Assembly: GCF_003143855.1 (NCBI RefSeq)
Contig: NZ_QFRK01000004.1
Span: forward strand, 220,484-284,483
Source of the DNA: Streptomyces sp. NWU339
Lineage (GTDB): Bacteria > Actinomycetota > Actinomycetes > Streptomycetales > Streptomycetaceae
Length of the DNA: 64,000 nucleotides
Direction: 5' to 3'
Part shown: piece by piece, positions 22,767 through 29,900 of the stretch
Layout: the number at the start of each line of letters is the position of its first letter
Position numbering within the stretch: the stretch's first letter is position 1
The notes under the pieces: model-generated
The model's database searches: none
What the model was told of the DNA's origin: nothing
Seen by the model: only the letters and a program-made list of their open reading frames with translations
Translations under genes and position numbers: made by a program

Positions 22767-22845
22767 CACCGGAAAGGGCGCCGACGGCACCTTCGGCGCC
22801 GATCAGGCTATGACGGTCCAGGAGATCCAGGCCGTCAACCGCTAG
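22767..22845 (+). pseudogene. C-terminal fragment of the secreted-protein gene at 18125-19204
   Basis: The plus strand reads GADGTFGADQAMTVQEIQAV then NR and a stop, against PDGTFGNEQAVTVQEIQSIN then R and a stop in the intact gene. The similar stretch is only about 26 codons, starting near the 5' end of the leftward gene that ends at 22736. It overlaps the stop of the gene 22842-23420 by four bases. It is a clear remnant of a second copy of that gene, most of which was deleted. Confidence 0.7.
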
Positions 22846-23420
22846 CCGTAGCTGTTCGTCGTGTCCCACACCCACCGCAGAGAACGGGCGATGGCGTCGC
22901 ACAAGTCGCCCATGGGGCCCTGCGTGCCGCTCAGCGGCACCGAGAAGGCCAGGTGGAGGTAGCCGACATCGCCAGGCATCCGGACGTGGAAATCCAGGGT
23001 CGTCTCGGTGCGGGCGTGGACCGTCCGGCCTGCGGAAAGGTCGATTACGTCAACGTCGGCCCCTGGAGCCTTGCGGTGGGCCAGCTTCTCGGCGAGTTCC
23101 TCAGGCGTCGGAGCCGAGCCTCGGGGCATCGGTGGCCACGAGATGAGCAGGGAAGCCGGTAGGGCCGAACCCTCGGCCGATTCCGAGCGGAGGAAGAACT
23201 CCAGGGCACCGCGGGCGAGGCCGCTCTCGGCAGTGTTGCGCAGGTCGACCCAAACGCTGCGTGCGACCTCCGCGGGCGAGCTGCTGCCGGTGAATTCCTT
23301 GTCCACGAAGGTCTTCAACTGGCCGCGCCAGCGCTCTCGCGTGAGATCGACACGGAACCAGTCGCGGGGGACGAGGAGACGGTAGTCCGAAGGTGGGACT
23401 TCGGGCACGGCGGCGGTCAT
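22842..23420 (-). CDS. T7SS-module accessory protein, gene 5 of cassette B
   Basis: This 192-residue soluble protein matches 5468-6100 and the second half of the 2699-3814 fusion. Landmarks: DYRLLVPRDWFRVDLTRERW, LPASLLISWPPMPRGSA, FHVRMPGDVGYLHLAFSVPL and a C-terminal amphipathic stretch LCDAIARSLRWVW. Its start overlaps the stop of the previous gene. The same domain appears in both cassettes and in a fusion to an immunity-like domain. I infer a role as chaperone, regulator or immunity partner of the T7SS substrate; it has no enzyme motif. Confidence 0.55.
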   Translation of the reverse strand: MTAAVPEVPPSDYRLLVPRDWFRVDLTRERWRGQLKTFVDKEFTGSSSPAEVARSVWVDLRNTAESGLARGALEFFLRSESAEGSALPASLLISWPPMPRGSAPTPEELAEKLAHRKAPGADVDVIDLSAGRTVHARTETTLDFHVRMPGDVGYLHLAFSVPLSGTQGPMGDLCDAIARSLRWVWDTTNSYG

Positions 23421-24115
23421 CCTCCTGCTGCGGAGGTGATGAGCGGCGAGCCGTCAATGTGGAACAGGCGAATGCTGCTGACGATGTTGCCGAACATCGT
23501 CGAGAACATGTCCCAGCCGGACATCGTCGGCGTCGACATCTCCATCATGAGCGTGGTGCCATGGGGCAGGGGGACGTAGACGCGTATGTACGACGTCGGG
23601 AACGCGAAACCCTCTCCCGACTCCGTGAGTTCGCCGATGACCTTGTCGTCCCGCGTACCGATGTACGAAACGGCCGATCCGCACGGGAGCTCGATCCGGG
23701 ACACCTCACCGTCGTCCAGACGGCGGAGACTCGCACTGATCGCCTTCACCGTGTCCCGTGTTCCCGTGGTGTCCGGGCTGTCGAGGAGGGCGACGAACAC
23801 CGTCGCGGTGCACGGGGTTTCGTCGATCGCTGTCACACAGATGCCGGCATACTCGGCTCCGGCGGCCAGCAGTTCGTCGACACCCAGCGCACACGTGACC
23901 GCGAGCGCCGTCTGCGCCTCTTCGCCGGCCCCCGGGAGCGCCTTCTCCACCAGTTCGCCCAGCAGCCGTACGGCCTCGTCGTCGTCCGCGGCGTGGATCG
24001 GAATATCGTGGAAGACCTCCGGCATCACCCAGCGCACATGGATGTCGTCCGCGTGCAGTGCGGTCGGGGCGGGCTGGGTGGGTATCAGCTCGCCGAGTTC
24101 GGGCCGGGTCGTCAC
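23417..24115 (-). CDS. T7SS-module accessory protein, gene 4 of cassette B
   Basis: The 232-residue protein begins at a GTG that overlaps the upstream stop (GTGA). It has no membrane segment. The sequence contains VRWVMPEVFHDIPIHAADDD, VDELLAAGAEYAGICVTAID, TATVFVALLDS and YIRVYVPLPHGTTLMMEMST before a final helix. The last two elements recall the strand-Pro-strand end of the other accessory proteins, so a common fold is likely though similarity is low. It occupies a middle position in the cassette, as 4869-5471 or 5468-6100 do in cassette A. Function unknown. Confidence 0.5.
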   Translation of the reverse strand: MTTRPELGELIPTQPAPTALHADDIHVRWVMPEVFHDIPIHAADDDEAVRLLGELVEKALPGAGEEAQTALAVTCALGVDELLAAGAEYAGICVTAIDETPCTATVFVALLDSPDTTGTRDTVKAISASLRRLDDGEVSRIELPCGSAVSYIGTRDDKVIGELTESGEGFAFPTSYIRVYVPLPHGTTLMMEMSTPTMSGWDMFSTMFGNIVSSIRLFHIDGSPLITSAAGG

Positions 24116-24684
24116 GACGACTGTTCCTTCTCGGGCACGGGACGGTCGGGCGCTTCTGGGAAGAACTTCCGCGAGGTGGCGTACATGCCGTAGTAGGGGT
24201 ACGCGCGAGGGATGTCGGCGCCGCCCCTGCGGGCAATTCCGGCGATCTTGCGGTAGAGCCGGGCCCGGCAGCGCACGTTCCGTATGACGGGGTCGAGCAG
24301 AGTGGGGCGTCGCACGAGGTAGATGCCGAGGATCAGCGCTCCGACGATCAGCGCGTCCGCGACGATGAAGGCGATCTGGAACTGGCGTGTCTTCTGGGAT
24401 GCGACCATGTCCCAGAAGAGCCAGCCGCCCACACCGAAGATGAACAGCGGGATGACGAACAGGCAGCCGAGGAGGCCGGCCTTCGCCGTGTCCTCCCGCC
24501 GTTGGAACAGCATCCAGTGCACGGCACCGTCGTCGAGGAAGTCGAAGCGGACCTCCCGCCCGTAGGCCTCCGCCGCCGTCTTGGCCTCGGGCACGGCAGC
24601 GATGACGGATGAGGGGACCATGTTGTGGACGGTTCCCTGATCGTCGACGAACTCTCCGAACTTCAGGGCGTGGTAATCACTCAC
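24112..24684 (-). CDS. Membrane protein, gene 3 of T7SS cassette B
   Basis: The product has 190 residues with two membrane helices at about 69-91 (LLGCLFVIPLFIFGVGGWLF) and 103-124 (IAFIVADALIVGALILGIYL). The first 65 residues form a cytoplasmic or exported domain with VRFDFLDDGAVHWMLFQRRE. It overlaps its downstream neighbour by a GTGA junction. The membrane protein in the same slot of cassette A (6097-7455) is much longer, so the slot rather than the sequence is conserved. The protein may anchor the module or act with the secreted substrate. Confidence 0.5.
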   Translation of the reverse strand: MSDYHALKFGEFVDDQGTVHNMVPSSVIAAVPEAKTAAEAYGREVRFDFLDDGAVHWMLFQRREDTAKAGLLGCLFVIPLFIFGVGGWLFWDMVASQKTRQFQIAFIVADALIVGALILGIYLVRRPTLLDPVIRNVRCRARLYRKIAGIARRGGADIPRAYPYYGMYATSRKFFPEAPDRPVPEKEQSS

Positions 24685-24696
24685 GGGTCGTCCTCC

Positions 24697-25953
24697 TTAC
24701 GCAGCAGGCGCCAGAGCCGTGTGGAACGGCTTCGACGACGGCTTCGGACTCGGCTGCGGCGATGGCGACGGCGTGGGCGCCGGGACCACGACGGGCGGCT
24801 TGACCCGGCCGGGTGAGTCGCCGACCTCATCGAACTTGTTCTTGATCCTTACGACGCTCTGCACCCCGAGGTTGACCAGGGACGCACCCTTGATGTAGCG
24901 CGTGACGAGTTCCGGATCGAAACCGTTCGCCGGCAGCTTCACCTTGGTGATGCCCTTGCTGCTCAGGTATTTGGAAGCCCAGACGACACCCTTGTTGAAG
25001 TTCTTCACGGCGAAGCCGTTGGTGAAGCCGGCCCAGACGGCCCTCTGCGCGGTGAGCAGGCGCGCCCCCTTCGCCGCCGCGGTGAGGCCCTTCAGTGCGC
25101 CGAGGCCCGGGATGATGCCCAGTACGTCCAAGCCGATCTTCAGCAGATCGAGCTTCCCTCCCCGTGCGAAGACGTCGTAGAGCCGTCCCGTCAGGGCCGT
25201 GGCGCTGAGGAGAGCGGCGAGGCCCACGAGGACGACGGCTGCTATTCCGCCGGTCAGGACCACGGCCGCCACCAGGGCCGCGACCGCCAGCACCGTCGCG
25301 GCGGCGGAGAACCAGTCCGCGTGATCCGCGATCCAGTTCATGATCCCACCCGGGTCGCGGACACCGTCGTGGTGGATCACGTTCTTGATCTTCTTGGCGG
25401 CGCGGTCCGCCGCGTCGTCGCGGATCTCCTTCGCCCGCTCGATCTTGTGGCGTGCCTGCGCCATGAGGAGCGCGGCGTCGTCGCGTTTCTTTCCCTGCTT
25501 GGTGCGCTCCGTGCTGTCCTTGGCGTCGGACGGCACCGTGCCCTTCAGCGGTTCCAGCACCTTGAGCGCGGCCTTGTGGTCCACTTCGGCAGCGCGGAAC
25601 TCCTCCAGCCCCTTGTCCGCCATGCGCTGGGCCCTGTGCAGTTCGCTGGCATACTCCGGCGACTCTCCGTCGCCCTCCTTGACCTTGGTGCCGATCGCGA
25701 TCGCGGCCTCGTCGTAACGGTCGTACGCCTTCTTCAGGCGTCCGGCCGTATCGCCCGCGATCTCGTGAAAAGCACGGCCGGCGTCACTGTCCCAGCCGTC
25801 CACCGATGCCAACGCCTTGATGTTGCGGGCCTGCTTGTCGATCTCGTCGGCCATGCCACGCAACCTCTTGCCGAGATGTGCCACCTCATGAGGATCACCG
25901 GGCACCGGATCGGAGTCGTACATCGGTGACCAGTCCTTCGGACGGGCTGTCAC
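24697..25953 (-). CDS. Putative T7SS-secreted protein, gene 2 of cassette B
   Basis: This 418-residue protein shares its N-terminal about 130 residues with 7452-8879: SDPVPGDPHEVAHLGKRLRG, IKALASVDGWDSDAG with a WDS turn, YDEAAIAIGTKV and ELHRAQRMADKG. A charged helical stretch follows, then hydrophobic segments at about 215-265 (AATVLAVAALVAAVVLTGGI, VVLVGLAALLSATALTG). The C-terminal third includes VTRYIKGASLVNLGVQSVVR and ends in a Pro/Ser-rich tail (PTPSPSPQPSPKPSSKP). There is no known toxin domain. The start is a GTG, three bases after the WXG100-like stop. It is likely exported by a T7SS that includes the nearby EccC. Confidence 0.65.
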   Translation of the reverse strand: MTARPKDWSPMYDSDPVPGDPHEVAHLGKRLRGMADEIDKQARNIKALASVDGWDSDAGRAFHEIAGDTAGRLKKAYDRYDEAAIAIGTKVKEGDGESPEYASELHRAQRMADKGLEEFRAAEVDHKAALKVLEPLKGTVPSDAKDSTERTKQGKKRDDAALLMAQARHKIERAKEIRDDAADRAAKKIKNVIHHDGVRDPGGIMNWIADHADWFSAAATVLAVAALVAAVVLTGGIAAVVLVGLAALLSATALTGRLYDVFARGGKLDLLKIGLDVLGIIPGLGALKGLTAAAKGARLLTAQRAVWAGFTNGFAVKNFNKGVVWASKYLSSKGITKVKLPANGFDPELVTRYIKGASLVNLGVQSVVRIKNKFDEVGDSPGRVKPPVVVPAPTPSPSPQPSPKPSSKPFHTALAPAA

Positions 25954-25955
25954 TG

Positions 25956-26267
25956 CTACTTCTCCTTCTTCCCGCTCTTCTTGGCGTCCCGGAGCGCGTT
26001 CGCAAGCTCGTGATCGATGTCCTCATACGCCTTGGCCGCGTTCGCGGTGTACTTGGCGAGGTTCTCGATGTCCTCCATGAGCTTCTTGCGATTCTTCTTC
26101 CATGTCTGGGAGAAGTCGTCGAAGATGTCCCGCAGTTTGCCGCTGCCCAACGCATCGCCGTACTCGTCGGCTGGGTTGCCGTTGTCCTTGAACTCCCGGT
26201 GCATACGATGGAGCGAGTCCGAACAGTCCTTGATCAGGTCAAGGTCGTACCGCGTTCTGTCTGCCAC
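25956..26267 (-). CDS. WXG100-like protein, gene 1 of T7SS cassette B
   Basis: This 103-residue helical protein has one Trp in the turn SQTWKKNRKKLMEDIENLAK and the shared tail AYEDIDHELANALRDA. It matches the first genes of the other cargo loci. It begins with MADRTRYDLDLIKDCSDSLH. The gene leads the second cassette, with only two bases to the next start. A heteromeric complex with the adjacent secreted protein is likely from order and spacing. About 100 bases separate it from the Esx-like gene upstream. Confidence 0.65.
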   Translation of the reverse strand: MADRTRYDLDLIKDCSDSLHRMHREFKDNGNPADEYGDALGSGKLRDIFDDFSQTWKKNRKKLMEDIENLAKYTANAAKAYEDIDHELANALRDAKKSGKKEK

Positions 26268-26367
26268 CCGTTCAGACTCTCTTCCTCATGGGGTCACCCT
26301 GTTCGGGCGCGGCCGGCCACGGTAAATGCTGCGCCGTGCCCGAACAACGTGGTGGCCGCCGACGTCA

Positions 26368-26676
26368 CTAGCCCTTGGCGCTCTTCGCCAGCTGCTCGTC
26401 CAGGTCCTCGTAGGCCTGCTTGGCCTTCTTCAGGAACTCGGCCATGCCCTCCAGGCCCTCCATGGCCTTCTTCGCGCCCTTGGTGAAGTCCTTGAAGGAC
26501 TCCTCGAAGGCGCTGGAGCCCTTCTGGGTGGTGTAACCGTTCTCCACGAGCGCCTTGATGCGGTCGTCGATGGTGTCGAGCTCGCCGTGCAGCCGGTTCA
26601 TGTCCTTCAGAAGCTTGCCCGCTTCCTTGTCCATCTCGGCATAAGTGATGTCTGCGTCCTTGCCCTTGCCGGCCAT
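26368..26676 (-). CDS. Esx-like WXG100-family protein next to EccC
   Basis: The ATG at 26676 follows GGGAGGGAG and gives 102 residues. The two-helix layout is clear: helix 1 TYAEMDKEAGKLLKDMNRLH to ALVENGY, a turn with TTQKGSSAFEESFKDF, helix 2 KKAMEGLEGMAEFLKKAKQA. A WxG motif is not present; Tyr-Thr-Thr and Gly-Ser take its place, as in some EsxB-type partners. It is the gene closest to the EccC ATPase and is transcribed divergently from it. It is the best candidate for the general Esx substrate of this system, whereas the three 103-109-residue proteins belong to individual modules. Confidence 0.7.
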   Translation of the reverse strand: MAGKGKDADITYAEMDKEAGKLLKDMNRLHGELDTIDDRIKALVENGYTTQKGSSAFEESFKDFTKGAKKAMEGLEGMAEFLKKAKQAYEDLDEQLAKSAKG

Positions 26677-26770
26677 GACGCTCCCTCCCGTTTCCGTTCG
26701 CCGCGGGGCCCTCCCCCGTGGCTCCTCGGGATCGTCGAGCCCTCGGCGCCGACCATCCGCGTGAGCAAAG

Positions 26771-26799
26771 ATCCTACGGGTGGTGCTGTTGAGATCCCA
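26771..26799 (-). promoter_or_regulatory. Candidate promoter of the Esx-like gene
   Basis: On the minus strand TAGGAT (26776-26771) fits the Streptomyces -10 consensus for the housekeeping sigma factor. TGGGAT lies 17 bases upstream as a weak -35. The start of transcription would be near 26764, about 90 bases before the ATG at 26676. Confidence 0.45.
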
Positions 26800-26849
26800 G
26801 GGGTGTTGTGCACGCGGTGCGTGAAGGGGCGTGAACTCGTGCACATTCG

Positions 26850-26880
26850 TTGCCCTGGTGGAAGCCGGGGCAACTAAGGT
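26850..26880 (+). promoter_or_regulatory. Candidate promoter of eccC
   Basis: TTGCCC (26850-26855) and TAAGGT (26875-26880) are separated by 19 bases, slightly long for a housekeeping promoter. The GAGGAGGA ribosome binding site lies at 26926-26933. This is the best pair I see in the divergent region. Confidence 0.35.
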
Positions 26881-26938
26881 CATTCCCATCTGGGTTCAAC
26901 GTTCCGGGGAAGGCCTCGGTCCAACGAGGAGGACGTAC

Positions 26939-29900
26939 GTGCGCCTGAGTCTGACCGTCGTCGACCCTGTCGGTGGGGCCACCGCCGACGTGGTGCTCGA
27001 CGCCGATCCGGAGTCGTCGGTCGGCGACATCACCCAGGAGTTGGCGCAGCACGTCGGACTGGGCGGTAGTGCACGGGTCATCCCGATCGGGGGCCATCAG
27101 GGCAGTGGTGGGGCACCGCACGCCTTCGTCGACGGCTACGCGCTGGATCCAGCCGCGACCGTCGTCGAGTCGCCGCTGCGCGAGGGTGCCGTCGTCAGTC
27201 TGCACGATCCGGCCGGCTGCGTTTTCGGGGAACCGACCGGAGTGGTGGAGTTCCGCGTGGCCGGTGGTCCCGCAGCGGGCTCGGTGCACCGGCTGGGGGT
27301 CGGTCGGTACGACATCGGCAGCGGCCCGGCCGCGCACCTGCACATCGATGACCCCGAACTCGGGGCGCGAGCCGCGACGTTGTCGATCGCCATGGACGGC
27401 ACCTGCAAGGTCACCGTGCACGCGGAGAGCGAGCGCGCGCCCGACAAGAAGAGCGACGACAAGAAGAGCGATGGCAAGAAGAGCGATGGCAAGAAGAGCG
27501 GCGACAAGGAGGGCGGGGACAAGAAGGGCGGGGACGACGCATCCGCTGCCCGGCTCGACGGTGAGCCCCTCGAAGGTGACGACTGGCCCCTGGGTTCTCA
27601 ACTGGCCATAGGGAACAGCCTGTTCGACCTCGTCGGGTACCTCCCGCCGGACGCCGCCCTGAAGTGGTCCGAGGACGGCGCGGGCCTCGACTACAACCGT
27701 CCCCCTCGACTGCGCCCCGCCGAGCGTCAGACCCGGTTCCGACTGCCTTCACCGCCCGGTGACTTCGAAGCGCGTCCACTGCCCTGGCTGATGGCGCTCT
27801 TCCCGCTGGTCGGTGCCGTGGTCGCGGTCATGATCTTCGGGCGCTGGTACTACCTCATCATGGCCGTACTGAGCCCGATCATGCTCTTCGGTAACTACTT
27901 CATGGACAAGAAGCATGGCCGCAAGTCGCACGCCAAGCAACTGAAGGAGTACAAGGAGCACAAGAAGCGGATCGAGAAGGACGCCGAGGAAGCTCTGGTC
28001 ACCGAACGGTCGGACCGGCGCCATGCCATTCCCGATCCGGCCGCCGTGCTGTCCTTCGGCACCGGTCCCCGGACCCGGCTGTGGGAGCGGCGCCGTACCG
28101 ACGCCGACCATCTGTTGCTGCGTATGGGAACCGGCCGGGTCCGCTCCGAGGTCGTGCTCGACGATCCGGAGCAGGACGATCACAAGCGCGAGGTCACCTG
28201 GCAGATCGAGGACGCGCCGGTGGCCCTGCCGCTCAAGGATCTCGGGGTCATCGGCATCGCGGGTCCGGGCGAGTCCGCGCAGGCACTCGGACGGTGGGCC
28301 GTGGCGCAGACCGCCGTGCTGCACAGCCCCATGGACGTGCAGTTCTACATTCTGACCGAGCAAGGGGCGCACACACGCTGGGACTGGACGCGCTGGCTCC
28401 CGCACTCGCGTCCATCGGGCGGCCAGGACATCAACGTCCTGATCGGTACGGACTCCGAGACGGTGGGTTCCCGGGTCGGTGAGCTGACGCAGCTGCTCGA
28501 CGCGCGACAGAAGGCGTTGAAGGAGGGCGGCCGCCGTGACGGCCCGGCGTTCTCCGACCCCGACATCGTGGTCGTCTGGGACGGGTCCCGTCGGCTGCGT
28601 TCACTGCCCGGCGTCGTCCGGCTGCTGCGCGAAGGGCCGGCCGTCGCCATGTACGCGATCTGTCTGGACGCCGAGGAACGCTTCCTGCCCGGCGAGTGCC
28701 AGGGCGTCGTCGTCGCCGAGCCGCGGCGGACCGAAAGCACCGCGGACACCGACGGCACCGCCCTGACCAGGGGGGCGCAGCCCGCCGTCGGCGGGTTCCC
28801 CTCGTTCCATGCCTGGCACCAGAGCGCCCCGCAACCCCGGGAGAGCGCGCCCGAGGACCTCGAACTGCGGCTTCGGGTGGAGCAGAGCGGTGCCCGTCGG
28901 CTGACCGATGTCCGGCCCGACTTCGTCTCCCCCGGCTGGTGCGCGCGGCTGGCCCGTTCGATGTCCCCCATCCGCGACATCAGCGGCGAGACGGAGGACT
29001 CCGCGCTGCCCGCAGCGAGCCGCCTGCTCGACGTGCTGCAACTCGAGCCCCCGACGAGCGACGCGATCACCGCCCGCTGGCGCATGGGCGGCCAGTCCAC
29101 CATGGCCGTGATCGGCGAGTCCTACGACGGCCCGTTCGGCATCGACATGCGCAAGGACGGCCCGCACGGTCTGATCGCCGGTACGACGGGTTCGGGCAAG
29201 TCGGAGCTGCTCCAGACCATCGTGGCGGCGCTCGCGGTGGCGAACACCCCGGAGAACATGACCTTCGTTCTCGTCGATTACAAGGGCGGCTCCGCCTTCA
29301 AGGACTGTGTGAAGCTGCCGCACACCGTCGGCATGGTCACCGACCTGGACGCCCACCTCGTCGAGCGGGCCCTGGAGTCGCTGGGCGCCGAGCTGAAGCG
29401 GCGCGAGCACATCCTGGCCGACGCCGATGCCAAGGACATCGAGGACTACCAGGACCTCGTGCGACGGGACCCCTCGCACGCGCCCGTGCCCCGACTTCTC
29501 ATCGTCATCGACGAGTTCGCTTCGATGGTGCGGGACCTGCCCGACTTCGTGACCGGACTCGTGAACATCGCGCAGCGAGGGCGTTCCCTCGGTATTCATC
29601 TGCTGCTCGCGACGCAGCGGCCCAGCGGTGTCGTCTCCCCCGAGATCCGCGCCAACACGAACCTCCGGATCGCACTGCGCGTGACGGATGCCGGCGAGTC
29701 CTCGGACGTCATCGACGCACCGGACGCCGGACACATCTCCAAGAGCACACCCGGCCGGGCGTACGTACGGCTGGGCCACGCCTCCCTCATCCCGTTCCAG
29801 TCCGGACGGGTGGGAGGGCGACGTCCCGGCGCGGCGGATCCGCAGGCTCTGGCTCCCTGGTCCTCCCCGCTGGCCTGGGAGGACCTGGGACGACAGACAT

